A DNA stretch of 64,000 nt, taken from a gamma proteobacterium symbiont of Ctena orbiculata (GTDB lineage: Bacteria > Pseudomonadota > Gammaproteobacteria > Chromatiales > Chromatiaceae). Of this stretch, positions 53,507 through 62,872 are shown one piece after another. A model generated the notes under the pieces. That model was not told where the DNA came from and ran no database searches. It saw only the letters and a program-made list of their open reading frames with translations. A program made the position numbers and the translations under genes. Location of the stretch: assembly GCA_003094535.1 (NCBI GenBank), contig NATV01000107.1:21443-85442 (forward strand), written 5' to 3'. Within the stretch, counting starts at the first letter, position 1. Every line of letters begins with the position of its first letter.

Positions 53507-54259
53507 ATGAGCAATAAGAGTGACCAGCCGAGCGTGCAACGCCGCCAGTTTATTGGTGGAACCATAGCGGCAGCCGGGGCCCTGACCCTGGCACCCGGTG
53601 TGATTTTGCATGCTGCAAGCGACGGAGATAAAGCAACCTCGGGTGCGTCCAGCAAACACCGCTGGGGCATGCTGATCGACGCCAACAAATGCGCTGATGG
53701 CTGCAGTGCCTGTGTCGATGCCTGTAACAGCGAGCATGGTCTTACCGACCTCGGCAGGCCGGAAACGGACGCGGTATGGATTCGTCCGGTAAAACTGAGG
53801 GACAAGCAGACCGGGCATGTCGATCGGCTGGTTATGATGTGCCAGCATTGCGAACATCCGCCCTGTGTCGATGTCTGTCCCACCAATGCATCATTCAAGC
53901 GCATAGACGGGGTGGTGCTGGTCGACCGTCACCGTTGCATCGGTTGCCGCTACTGCATGATGGCCTGTCCCTACAAGGCGCGCTCCTTCGTCCACGAGGC
54001 GCTTTCAGAGCAGTCGGTGGCTGCACCCCGGGGTAAGGGATGTGTCGAGTCCTGTACCCTTTGTGTCCACAGGATCGATGCCGGGGAAATGCAAACAGCC
54101 TGTCAGGAGGCTTGTACCAAGGAGGGTCATGGGGCGATCGTTTTTGGTGATTTGAAGGATCCGAACAGCGAGATCAGCCGGATGCTCAAGTCTCACAACT
54201 CAGTACAGATCCGGGCCGACCTCGAGTTGAACACCGGCGTGCGCTATCTAAACCTGTGA
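53507..54259 (+). CDS. dsrO: DsrO, periplasmic iron-sulfur subunit of DsrMKJOP
   Basis: A 250-residue ferredoxin-like protein with a twin-arginine signal (QRRQFIGGTIAAAGALTLAP, Arg12-Arg13) for export of the folded cluster protein. Several cysteine sets bind [4Fe-4S] clusters (CADGCSACVDAC, CQHCEHPPCVDVCP, CIGCRYCMMACP, CTLC). Works with DsrP and DsrJ on the periplasmic side. Confidence 0.97.
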   Translation: MSNKSDQPSVQRRQFIGGTIAAAGALTLAPGVILHAASDGDKATSGASSKHRWGMLIDANKCADGCSACVDACNSEHGLTDLGRPETDAVWIRPVKLRDKQTGHVDRLVMMCQHCEHPPCVDVCPTNASFKRIDGVVLVDRHRCIGCRYCMMACPYKARSFVHEALSEQSVAAPRGKGCVESCTLCVHRIDAGEMQTACQEACTKEGHGAIVFGDLKDPNSEISRMLKSHNSVQIRADLELNTGVRYLNL

Positions 54260-54281
54260 TCTGTAGGGAGCCTGGAATCAT

Positions 54282-55469
54282 ATGAGTAAGATGTATTACC
54301 GCGAGCTCTACTGTGGCTCACCCGTGCGCTTCTGGATGGGATTGACTCTGCTCGGCGCGATAATCGCCGTGGGTCTGGGTGCTGCCTACTACATGGAACA
54401 TCAAGGTCACTGGGTGACCGGGATGTCGAATCAGATTGTATGGGGTCTGCCCCATGTCTTCGCGATCTTTCTGATCGTCGCCGCCTCGGGCGCGTTGAAT
54501 GTTGCTTCCATCGGTTCTGTTTTCGGCGGTCCGCTCTATAAGCCACTGGGACGCTACTCCGCGCTGTTGGCGATTGGACTCCTCGTAGGGGGCTTGATTG
54601 TGCTGGTGCTTGATCTCGGTAGGCCCGATCGATTGATCGTCGCCATGACCGAGTACAATTTCAAGTCGATCTTTGCCTGGAACGTGATTCTCTATAGCGG
54701 TTTTGTCGCCATTGTCGCCGTCTACCTGTGGACAATGATGGATCGCAGCATGGAGAAATTCAAACGCCCCTTGGGTTTTGCGGCGTTCTTCTGGCGTATA
54801 GCGCTGACCACAGGTACCGGTTCCATTTTCGGTTTCCTGGTGGCGCGCGAGGCCTACGACGCCGCTATCATGGCGCCGATGTTCGTTATCATGTCTTTCA
54901 GCTATGGTTTGGCGTTCTTTATCATAACCCTGATTGCCGCCTATATCTGGGGTGACAGAGAGATCGGCGTCTATCGCCTCACCAAGTTGAAAAACCTGCT
55001 CGGGGTATTTGTGGGTGCGGTGCTCTACTTCGTCCTTGCCTACAACCTGACCAATCTCTATGTGGCACAGCACCATGGTATCGAGCGCTTCATCCTCTTG
55101 GACGGCGGCATCTATACCATGATGTTCTGGGTTGGCCAGATACTCATCGGCAGTATTATTCCGCTGTTCCTGATCTATTCGCCCGCGTTTGAAAATTCCC
55201 GTTGGGCCATCGCGGTGGCATCCATCGCGGTACTCATCGGCGGCTTCTTTCAGATCTATCTCATCGTCATCGGCGGACAGGCCTATCCGATGAATCTGTT
55301 TCCGGGCAAGGAGATCATCGAAACCGGCTTTTTCGACGGTCAGATCATAAACTACGTCCCCACCTTTCCCGAAGCGGCCCTGGGTGTGGCCGGGATGGCG
55401 GTATCCTTGGCCCTGGTGGCGATCGGCGCACGGGTATTCAAGGTGTTCCCCGAAACCCTCGAAGACTGA
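54282..55469 (+). CDS. dsrP: DsrP, NrfD-like membrane subunit of DsrMKJOP
   Basis: A 395-residue inner-membrane protein with about ten transmembrane helices of the NrfD/PsrC type, interacting with quinone. Segments such as GLPHVFAIFLIVAASGALNVASIGSVFG and LIVLVLDLGRPDRLIVAM are typical. It is the last membrane-complex gene and is followed by a terminator. Confidence 0.97.
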   Translation: MSKMYYRELYCGSPVRFWMGLTLLGAIIAVGLGAAYYMEHQGHWVTGMSNQIVWGLPHVFAIFLIVAASGALNVASIGSVFGGPLYKPLGRYSALLAIGLLVGGLIVLVLDLGRPDRLIVAMTEYNFKSIFAWNVILYSGFVAIVAVYLWTMMDRSMEKFKRPLGFAAFFWRIALTTGTGSIFGFLVAREAYDAAIMAPMFVIMSFSYGLAFFIITLIAAYIWGDREIGVYRLTKLKNLLGVFVGAVLYFVLAYNLTNLYVAQHHGIERFILLDGGIYTMMFWVGQILIGSIIPLFLIYSPAFENSRWAIAVASIAVLIGGFFQIYLIVIGGQAYPMNLFPGKEIIETGFFDGQIINYVPTFPEAALGVAGMAVSLALVAIGARVFKVFPETLED

Positions 55470-55492
55470 ACGCCGCTGCGAAAACGTCGCTG

Positions 55493-55531
55493 AAAAATCC
55501 ATCATCGCGCCTGTCGGTGGTGGATTTTTTT
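55493..55531 (+). terminator. Rho-independent terminator after dsrP
   Basis: A 15-bp stem (55493-55507 with 55515-55529, two G-U wobbles), 7-base loop and a run of seven T. It separates dsrA-P from dsrN-R-S, which therefore may need their own promoter or read-through. Confidence 0.88.
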
Positions 55532-55614
55532 GCTACAGGGTAGGATGGCCTCAGTGAGGGATTCATCCAATCCATTGCAGATGATCAGATTTACTCCTTT
55601 GTCGATGGTATTCC

Positions 55615-57012
55615 GTGTCAGCGATCTACCTATCAGCCGCCCATAAGTCATCCGGTAAGACAACCCTGGCGATTGGTCTTGTCCGTGCCTTGATAAAGCG
55701 CGGCATCGATCTGCAACCTTTCAAGAAAGGACCGGACTATATCGACCCGTTGTGGCTCACCGCTGCATCGGACAGGGCCTGCTACAATCTTGATTTTTAC
55801 ACCCAGAGCAGAGACGAGATTCTGCAAAACTACGCCGCCTATATGTACGCCAGGGAAATGGCCTTGATTGAAGGTAACAAAGGGTTGTACGACGGCGTGG
55901 ATATCGAAGGTTCGAACAGCAATGCCGCGATGGCTGCCTTCCTCGGAATACCGGTGATCCTGGTAATCAACTGCCGCGGGATGACAAGGGGTATTGCTCC
56001 TCTCTTGCTGGGTTATCAGGCCTTCGACCCGGAAATCGATATAGCAGGCGTTATCCTGAATCAGGTTGGCGGGGCCAGGCACCAAGCGAAACTGATTCAG
56101 GTGGTCGAGCACTATACCGATATCCCGGTACTCGGTACGATCCAGGCGGACAATCGGCTGCAGATCGACGAGCGACATCTGGGATTGATTCCAAGCAATG
56201 AAAGTGAGCAATCGGAACAGATTATCCAGTTGCTGGCTGACAGCGTCGAGCAGCATATCGATATTGATAAAGTGATTGAAATCGCTGCGAAAGCCTCGCC
56301 GCCTCCAGCCATTACCACAAGATCTTCCTCCTATTTCATGCCGCGAAATCGACTTAGAATCGCTATCGCTCGCGATCGGGCGTTCGGATTCTACTACCCA
56401 GACGACTTGGACAGATTTCGTGCATTGGGTGTGGAATTGCTCGAAATTGACACCTTGAACGACAAGGAACTGCCTGAAATTGATGGTCTTTTTCTAGGCG
56501 GGGGCTTCCCGGAAATGGCCATGGAGGCACTGCAGGCAAACCGTGCCATGCAGGATGCGATTAGAGCCTACGTGGAGCAGGGGGGGCCGGTCTACGCCGA
56601 GTGCGGTGGTTTGATTTATCTGACCCGGAGCCTTACCTGGGGCGCCAAAAAATGTAGAATGGTCGGTGTGATACCGGCGGACACCCGGATGCATGAGAAA
56701 CCCCAGGGCAGGGGATATGTGCGGCTGCGCGACACCGACAGGGGGCCATGGCCCAAACTGAGTGATGAGCCGGCTCAGCGGCTGATCCACGCCCATGAGT
56801 TTCACTACTCATCGCTGGAGTCACTTGAGTGCGAAGAAACAGACTTCGTCTATCGTGTAGAGCGCGGGTTCGGCATCAATGGGGAATTTGACGGTTATAC
56901 CTATAAGAACATGTTGGCAAGCTATACCCATATGAGAAACGCGGGCGGTAATGACTGGGTTGAGCGCTTCGTGGCACTTGTGGATGGATGTAAAGCCGAT
57001 GTACGTAGATAG
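55615..57012 (+). CDS. dsrN: DsrN, siroheme amidase (cobyrinate a,c-diamide synthase-like)
   Basis: A 465-residue CbiA-type protein. An N-terminal ATPase part begins with a P-loop (AAHKSSGKTTLAIGL), and a C-terminal class I glutamine amidotransferase domain contains the nucleophile motif GGPVYAECGGLIYL and EFHYSS. DsrN amidates siroheme for DsrAB. Start is GTG 55615 without a strong ribosome site. Located 145 bases after dsrP, beyond the terminator. Confidence 0.94.
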   Translation: MSAIYLSAAHKSSGKTTLAIGLVRALIKRGIDLQPFKKGPDYIDPLWLTAASDRACYNLDFYTQSRDEILQNYAAYMYAREMALIEGNKGLYDGVDIEGSNSNAAMAAFLGIPVILVINCRGMTRGIAPLLLGYQAFDPEIDIAGVILNQVGGARHQAKLIQVVEHYTDIPVLGTIQADNRLQIDERHLGLIPSNESEQSEQIIQLLADSVEQHIDIDKVIEIAAKASPPPAITTRSSSYFMPRNRLRIAIARDRAFGFYYPDDLDRFRALGVELLEIDTLNDKELPEIDGLFLGGGFPEMAMEALQANRAMQDAIRAYVEQGGPVYAECGGLIYLTRSLTWGAKKCRMVGVIPADTRMHEKPQGRGYVRLRDTDRGPWPKLSDEPAQRLIHAHEFHYSSLESLECEETDFVYRVERGFGINGEFDGYTYKNMLASYTHMRNAGGNDWVERFVALVDGCKADVRR

Positions 57013-57054
57013 CTGGGAAAAACGACGGTAACTGCACTAGTTAACAGGTGACAG

Positions 57055-57375
57055 ATGTTTAAGATTACACCTCGAGCAGCGCAACAGATTCAGCAGGCAG
57101 CCAAGATGGGTGGTACCGAAGGCATGGCCTTGCGTTTTGCCGCACAAAAGAAAGAGGACGGCTCATTTGACTATCTGATGGGATTTGATGATGCCAAGGA
57201 TGATGATATCCAGTTCGATTCTGAAGGCATTAGCATAATCATGGAGCCTGAATATTTCTCCCTGTTGGACGAGACAACCATGGATTTCGCGGAACTGGAT
57301 GACGGTGAAAGCCAGTTCATTTTCATCAATCCCAAAGATAGCAACTACACCCCTCCCAAAGAGCCGGTTCAATAG
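57055..57375 (+). CDS. dsrR: DsrR, A-type carrier-like protein without cysteines
   Basis: A 106-residue IscA-fold protein (FKITPRAAQQIQQAAKMGGTEGMALRFAAQ, then ISIIMEPEYFSLLDETTMDF). The three cysteines that IscA needs for clusters are absent, as known for A. vinosum DsrR, which acts post-transcriptionally on the locus and does not bind Fe-S. Starts 42 bases after dsrN. Confidence 0.94.
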   Translation: MFKITPRAAQQIQQAAKMGGTEGMALRFAAQKKEDGSFDYLMGFDDAKDDDIQFDSEGISIIMEPEYFSLLDETTMDFAELDDGESQFIFINPKDSNYTPPKEPVQ

Positions 57376-57447
57376 ATAGACTCAGCGTGACACTAACCGG
57401 TACGAGACTCCTGTTCGCATTGAAAGAGCCGGGATTCGCTGGCTGAC

Positions 57448-58554
57448 ATGGATCTGACCAGTGAAGATGCGCTGCGTCTGAATGTATTGCTGGCGAATAA
57501 ACCGCAGGCGATACGTATCGACGAATCCAGCATGACCCTCTACGGCTTGTCCGAAAAAGGCGAATCCAAAATAACCCTCAAGCCAAATTGTCGCGACGAC
57601 CTCTATCTGCGTCGGGTGCGTGAAGTCCTTTCCGGCCATGTACAGGGCTCACCGGGTGGCTATCCGGTCTATCTCAAGCGTTGGAGTCGCATGGGACAGA
57701 CCCGGGATGAGAACCTGGAGCAGCTGCTGCTGTTGGGCGAACCCGAAGCGGTGGTGGCCTTTACCTGTGCCAAGGGTATCACCGATGAGTTGGCCAGGCG
57801 TGCCTGGTGGATCAGCGAGGATCCCGATAATGCGCGTCGAATGTTGAACAATCCTCAGGTCGTGAACGGCAGCATGGGTCCTGTACTGGCCAAGTTTCTG
57901 GTCGATTATTTGCCGTTTGAGACGGAACCGATGGTAATCATCGAAAGCCTGCGTCTGGTATTGCAGCCTGGATTGATCGGAGCAGAGGAGAGGGCCGGTC
58001 TCTGGCGACGCAGCCAACGCAGGCCGACCTACTATCTCGGCTTTCTTGCCTCGTTGCCGGACGATCTGCCGCTGCAGTCCACCGCCTGGCCGTTGACCGA
58101 TCAAGAGTCAATTGCACTGGCTTTATTGTCAGAACAGGATAATCCATTCGCCGAACAGCTGTTGCGGATTCATTCGGCGGCGGGACAGGGATACATCGCC
58201 ACCCTGTTGCAGGTCATGGAGAAGCCGGCCAATCAGGATGTGGTGACCACGCTGTTGGATGTGGTGCGCGATTATCTACACTCCCTGCGGCCGAGTGGTG
58301 ACCCCGATTTGACCCTGGAGGCCCTGCAACGGGAAGCGGATGGCCTTAACAGCGAGCCGTTTCTGGCCTGTTGCGAGGCTGCCGGCCAACGAGAATCCGA
58401 GTTGCGTACCCTCTATCTGCTGTCCGGTCTGGGGTACGGGGTGGTGAGGCCGGTTTTACGCAATACGGATGCGATCGGATCGTTGATGCGCAAGAAACTG
58501 GAACCGGTATTTGAACCCTTGAAACGCTATCTCGGGTTTTTACAGGGTGCGTAG
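57448..58554 (+). CDS. dsrS: DsrS, soluble accessory protein
   Basis: A 368-residue soluble, mainly helical protein following dsrR, the place of dsrS in A. vinosum. Conserved stretches include DLYLRRVREVLSGHVQGSPGGYPVYLKRWSRMGQ and AVVAFTCAKGITDELARRAWWISED. Its molecular role is unclear although linked to sulfur oxidation. Ends 9 bases before the convergent gene. Confidence 0.9.
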   Translation: MDLTSEDALRLNVLLANKPQAIRIDESSMTLYGLSEKGESKITLKPNCRDDLYLRRVREVLSGHVQGSPGGYPVYLKRWSRMGQTRDENLEQLLLLGEPEAVVAFTCAKGITDELARRAWWISEDPDNARRMLNNPQVVNGSMGPVLAKFLVDYLPFETEPMVIIESLRLVLQPGLIGAEERAGLWRRSQRRPTYYLGFLASLPDDLPLQSTAWPLTDQESIALALLSEQDNPFAEQLLRIHSAAGQGYIATLLQVMEKPANQDVVTTLLDVVRDYLHSLRPSGDPDLTLEALQREADGLNSEPFLACCEAAGQRESELRTLYLLSGLGYGVVRPVLRNTDAIGSLMRKKLEPVFEPLKRYLGFLQGA

Positions 58555-58563
58555 GGAGCGGCG

Positions 58564-59019
58564 CTATCGGTTAATTCCCCGTTGCCTGCCTTTATAGGCG
58601 GAGACTTGTTGAATGAGGGTTTGGAAAGGCAGGTTTTCCAGTTTGCCGTAGGCCGTGGTCGCCCGGTTGATCAGATCGAATACATCATCGATCAATTCCG
58701 GTATGGGTTGATCCGGATAGATTGCGGAGAACAGACCGCGCAACCCACCCACCTGAAGCCGCATCGCCTTGCCATGGGGGAGTACCGACCTGTCATCGTT
58801 GGACTTGAGCGCAAACCGGGCCTGGTGGCGGAGCTTGTCGAGCAGCTCCAAACACTGCTGCAGTGCTTCATCGGATACACAGTGGACGCCTTCACGCTCC
58901 GCGATGCAGAGCTTCTTCGATTGTGAACAGCCGCAATGCCGCGAGAGGATGCTTTTTTCATAAGCGCAGATACGCTCATTCATCTCCCGGTAGGTGCGAC
59001 GAAAGGCATCCTGGTCCAT
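58564..59019 (-). CDS. Conserved hypothetical protein with an N-terminal cysteine cluster
   Basis: A 151-residue soluble protein. The N-terminal 50 residues hold RHCGCSQSKKLCIAEREGVHC, five cysteines suited to metal or Fe-S binding, followed by a helical part (LLDKLRHQARFALKSNDDRSVLPHGKAMRLQVGGLRGLF). The start overlaps the hslR stop by one base. Related proteins occur in sulfur oxidisers, as far as I recall; no function is known. Confidence 0.65.
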   Translation of the reverse strand: MDQDAFRRTYREMNERICAYEKSILSRHCGCSQSKKLCIAEREGVHCVSDEALQQCLELLDKLRHQARFALKSNDDRSVLPHGKAMRLQVGGLRGLFSAIYPDQPIPELIDDVFDLINRATTAYGKLENLPFQTLIQQVSAYKGRQRGINR

Positions 59020-59429
59020 CAGCTCGACTTACCCGTGAAACGGTGAATCATGCGACGATCCTTTTTATTTGGTCTTCCGTGGGCAATGCGCGGCGCCATC
59101 GATCGCTCCAGTCGCTGTGCCTCGACCAATCTCTCCCGTCGCTCGATACTCGCGGGGGGTTCGTCATAGAAACTGCGGGCCTCGGATGCCGGCCTCCTCT
59201 TGGTCGCCAGCACACGCACCGTGATCTCCCACTCCAAAGCACCCTTGTGGATACGCAGTTGCGACCCTGCCTTGATCTCTTTTCCGGGTTTGGTTCGCTG
59301 GCCGTTGAGATGTACCTTGCCGCCGCTGATGGCCTCGGCGGCGATCTGTCGGGTCTTGAAAAAGCGCGCCGCCCATAACCACTTGTCCAGGCGTACTTTT
59401 TCTTCTATTTGTTCAGTGGCTCGGTTCAT
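59019..59429 (-). CDS. hslR: Heat shock protein 15 (ribosome-associated S4 protein)
   Basis: A 136-residue protein with an S4 RNA-binding domain (VRLDKWLWAARFFKTRQIAAEAISGGKVHLNGQRTKPGKEIKAGSQLRI, about residues 11-60) and a basic C-terminal tail. HslR rescues dissociated 50S subunits carrying nascent chains. It overlaps grxC by 4 bases. Confidence 0.93.
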   Translation of the reverse strand: MNRATEQIEEKVRLDKWLWAARFFKTRQIAAEAISGGKVHLNGQRTKPGKEIKAGSQLRIHKGALEWEITVRVLATKRRPASEARSFYDEPPASIERRERLVEAQRLERSMAPRIAHGRPNKKDRRMIHRFTGKSS

Positions 59430-59689
59430 TCCCCTGCTCTGCCCAGTAGGCGGTCGAGTTGACCCGACATCTCAAGCGAGGCGAGGTCGTCGTAGCCCCC
59501 CACATGATAGTCGTCGATGAATATCTGTGGCACGGTATGCCGGTTGCTGCGGCGCATCATTTCCTGCATCACCTCCTGATTGTGTTCGATGCGAATCTCC
59601 TCGAAGCTTACACCCTTGTTTTCAAGTAGGTGCTTGGCGCGGACGCAATAGGGGCAAATTGCGGTTGAATACATGACGACATTTGGCAT
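59426..59689 (-). CDS. grxC: Glutaredoxin 3
   Basis: An 87-residue dithiol glutaredoxin. The active site is Cys12-Pro-Tyr-Cys15 (TAICPYCVRAKHLL), with cis-Pro in RHTVPQIFIDDYHVGG. Start ATG 59689. It reduces protein disulfides or glutathione adducts. Heads the minus-strand grxC-hslR-hypothetical set. Confidence 0.96.
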   Translation of the reverse strand: MPNVVMYSTAICPYCVRAKHLLENKGVSFEEIRIEHNQEVMQEMMRRSNRHTVPQIFIDDYHVGGYDDLASLEMSGQLDRLLGRAGE

Positions 59690-60093
59690 AAAAGGGGGTT
59701 CCTCACCAATTTATTTCGAATTATAGTATATCTAACTATTTGTAAAAAAAGGAAATTAAGATTCCAATGCACTGTGTTCCAGGTTACCAGCCCTGTTCGA
59801 TGAGCTAGGCTGCGGACATGGGCCGTTGCTATATTCTATTTTATCCTTATTAAGTTGGCAGACCAGTATAGCGTCACCCGGTGACAAGCCGATAGATCAA
59901 GTCGGGTATAGAACCTCGGTGCGATTTCTCGTGATGGCATCTCCTGGCTCCTGCGTGTTTTCCCGGCTATGTCAGAATTAGAGGACGTCCAACCAACTCC
60001 TTGAATTCTGGCAATTACTCAGTGTTTATCGTCATACAGACGAGGGGGAGAATGGGACTTGCTTTGCACGCTCCATAGATCAAGGTAGGAAAT
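59690..60093. other. Intergenic region between grxC and pepN
   Basis: No gene is supported in these 404 bases between divergent genes. It is AT-rich next to grxC (59710-59760). No hairpin, operator or clear promoter was recognised; an isolated TATAAT-like hexamer on the minus strand could serve grxC. Confidence 0.4.
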
Positions 60094-62757
60094 ATGCGTA
60101 CAAAAAATGCCAAAACCATCTATCTGAAGGACTATCGCCCACCGGACTATCTTGTGGATGATGTGGAGATGGTTTTTGAACTGCTGCCTGAGTCGACTCG
60201 GGTGACCAGCCGCTTGCGGATACGTAAGAATCCAGCCAGCGAAGCGGTCAAGCCACCGTTGATACTGGATGGCGAGGAGCTGGAGTTGCAGGTTATCGAG
60301 CTGGACCAACAATCCCTCGACAGGGATGCCTATGATTGTGATGAGAGATCATTGACCATCCATACGGTGCCGGATCGATTTACCCTGACCACCCAGGTCA
60401 TCATCTATCCAGAGCGGAATACCGCACTGGAAGGGCTCTATCGCTCCGGCGGCCTCTACTGCACTCAGTGCGAGGCGGAGGGCTTCCGCCGGATCACCTA
60501 CTATCTCGATCGTCCCGATGTGATGGCGCGGTTTACCACCACCATCATCGCCAGCAAGACAGAGTCTCCCGTGCTGCTTTCGAACGGGAACTGCATCGAA
60601 GAGAGGGAGCTGGAGGAGGGGCGCCATTTGGTGCGTTGGCAAGATCCCTTTCCAAAGCCCTGCTACCTGTTTGCCATGGTTGCGGGTGATTTGCTCTATC
60701 AACAGGATCGCTATTCCACCGGCTCAGGCAGGGAGGTCGAACTGAGGATCTATGTGGAACCGGAAAACATCGATCGATGCGATCATGCCATGAACTCATT
60801 GAAGCGGGCCATGGCCTGGGACGAGGAACAGTATGGTCGCGAGTACGACCTGGATATCTACATGATCGTCGCGGTCAACGATTTCAACATGGGTGCGATG
60901 GAGAACAAGGGACTCAATATCTTCAACTCCAAGTATGTGCTGGCCCGTGCCGATACCGCGACCGACAACGATTATCAAGGAATCGAGGGGGTCATCGCCC
61001 ATGAGTATTTTCATAACTGGACGGGTAACCGGATTACCTGCCGCGATTGGTTTCAGCTCAGTCTCAAAGAGGGATTGACCGTTTTCCGTGATCAGGAGTT
61101 CTCCGCGGATATGGGTTCGCGCGGGGTCAAACGCATCGATGACGTGCGCCTGCTGCGCAGCCATCAATTCGCCGAGGATGCCGGTCCAATGGCGCATCCG
61201 GTGCGTCCCGACAGCTACATGGAGATCAACAATTTCTATACCGTGACGGTCTACGAAAAAGGGGCTGAAGTCGTGCGTATGCAGGCGAAACTGCTTGGTC
61301 CTGCCCGTTACAGGGAGGCGACGGATCTCTATTTCGAACGCCACGATGGCGAGGCTGTCACCACCGACGACTTCATTCAGTGCATGGAGGATGTCAGTGG
61401 ACGCAATCTTTTGCAGTTTCGTCTTTGGTACAGTCAATCGGGCACCCCGGTGGTCGAGGTGGATGCCGAGTATGACGCCCGACAAGGCAGCTTCAGATTC
61501 GGTTTCCGTCAACATTGCCCGGATACCCCCGGACAGCAGCACAAAAGACCTTTCCATATTCCGATCGAGGTCGCGCTGTTGGACCGGCAAGGAGATGAAC
61601 TCCCCCTGCAGTTGCAACATGAGTCGGAGCCGCAGGGAACAAGGCGTCTGCTGGAGCTGACCCAGGCTGAGCAGGATTTCACCTTTGTCGGCCTGGGAGA
61701 AAGGCCGGTACCCTCGCTGTTGCGGGGATTCTCGGCGCCAGTGAAGCTGCGCTACACGGCCAGCGACGAGGAGCTGATGTTTCTCATCGCCAGGGACAGC
61801 GATGCATTCAATCGCTGGGATGCCGCGCAGGCCCTTGCGCAGCGGACGCTGCTCAACCTGGTGGCCGACTATCGGGCGGGTAGATCCCTGGTACTGGCAG
61901 AAGGCCTGGCGCAGGCCTTCGAGTCGGCTTTGTCTGACGAATCTTCAGACAAGGCGCTGCTGAGCGAGGTGCTTAGGCTTCCCGGCGAGTCCACCTTGGG
62001 CGACCAGATGGAGGTTGTCGATGTCGATGGGATACACCATGTCAGGGAGTGGCTGAAACAGGCCTTGGCAAGCCGATTGCACCAGACCCTGTTAACGGTA
62101 TATCAACGCAATGGCTCGCAATCACCCTATGACACAGCGCCCGCATCGATAGCCCGACGCAGGCTGAGAAATCTGGTACTCGACTATCTTATGCATCTGC
62201 CCGATGCGGAGATCCATAAACTCTGTTATGCGCAGTTTCAGCAGGCGGACAACATGACAGACGTGATGGCGGCACTCAGCTGCCTTGCCAATACCGACTG
62301 CCCAGAGCGGGAATTGGCCCTCGCCGCCTTTGAGAGACAATGGCGCGACGAATCCCTGGTTATGGATAAGTGGTTTTCAGTGCAGGCGAGTTCACGCCTC
62401 CCCGGGACCCTGAAGCGGGTAAAGGCGTTGATGAATCACCCCGCCTTTTCGCTGCGCAATCCGAACAAGGTACGAAGTCTTGTCGGTGTCTTTTGCGGGA
62501 TCAATATCAACGAGTTTCATCGTGCTGACGGTTCCGGATACGCATTTCTCACCGATCAGGTGATAGCCCTCGACAGGCTGAATCCGCAGATTGCCGCGCG
62601 CATGATGCGTATCATGAGCCGCTGGCGTCGCTACGACGAACAGCGTCAGGCCTTGATGCGCGAACAGTTCGAGCGTGTCCTTTCGGCTTCCGATATCTCC
62701 AAGGATGTCTACGAGATCGCCAGTAAATCTCTGGCCGATGTTGATGGCAGTGAATGA
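60094..62757 (+). CDS. pepN: Aminopeptidase N
   Basis: An 887-residue M1 metallopeptidase that removes N-terminal residues from peptides. The GAMENKG exopeptidase motif begins at residue 267; the zinc motif HEYFHNW begins at His303, followed by the third ligand Glu in SLKEGLTVFRDQEF. Length matches the E. coli-type cytosolic enzyme. Four domains, ending with the helical C-terminus. Single gene. Confidence 0.97.
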   Translation: MRTKNAKTIYLKDYRPPDYLVDDVEMVFELLPESTRVTSRLRIRKNPASEAVKPPLILDGEELELQVIELDQQSLDRDAYDCDERSLTIHTVPDRFTLTTQVIIYPERNTALEGLYRSGGLYCTQCEAEGFRRITYYLDRPDVMARFTTTIIASKTESPVLLSNGNCIEERELEEGRHLVRWQDPFPKPCYLFAMVAGDLLYQQDRYSTGSGREVELRIYVEPENIDRCDHAMNSLKRAMAWDEEQYGREYDLDIYMIVAVNDFNMGAMENKGLNIFNSKYVLARADTATDNDYQGIEGVIAHEYFHNWTGNRITCRDWFQLSLKEGLTVFRDQEFSADMGSRGVKRIDDVRLLRSHQFAEDAGPMAHPVRPDSYMEINNFYTVTVYEKGAEVVRMQAKLLGPARYREATDLYFERHDGEAVTTDDFIQCMEDVSGRNLLQFRLWYSQSGTPVVEVDAEYDARQGSFRFGFRQHCPDTPGQQHKRPFHIPIEVALLDRQGDELPLQLQHESEPQGTRRLLELTQAEQDFTFVGLGERPVPSLLRGFSAPVKLRYTASDEELMFLIARDSDAFNRWDAAQALAQRTLLNLVADYRAGRSLVLAEGLAQAFESALSDESSDKALLSEVLRLPGESTLGDQMEVVDVDGIHHVREWLKQALASRLHQTLLTVYQRNGSQSPYDTAPASIARRRLRNLVLDYLMHLPDAEIHKLCYAQFQQADNMTDVMAALSCLANTDCPERELALAAFERQWRDESLVMDKWFSVQASSRLPGTLKRVKALMNHPAFSLRNPNKVRSLVGVFCGININEFHRADGSGYAFLTDQVIALDRLNPQIAARMMRIMSRWRRYDEQRQALMREQFERVLSASDISKDVYEIASKSLADVDGSE

Positions 62758-62872
62758 CATTGCTCATTGTCGCAGAGTAGCGGGAGGTGATAGGAAAAGG
62801 TTCTGACGCCGGTATTTGTAACATCGGTCGGGGTCAGTTACTCTCTTGACTTGTTAAATCTGAGGTTGCCAG

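Noticed and set aside
54318..55505. 395-residue open frame antisense to dsrP
   Set aside because: Shadow of dsrP with a His/Gln/Asp-rich composition typical of antisense translation.
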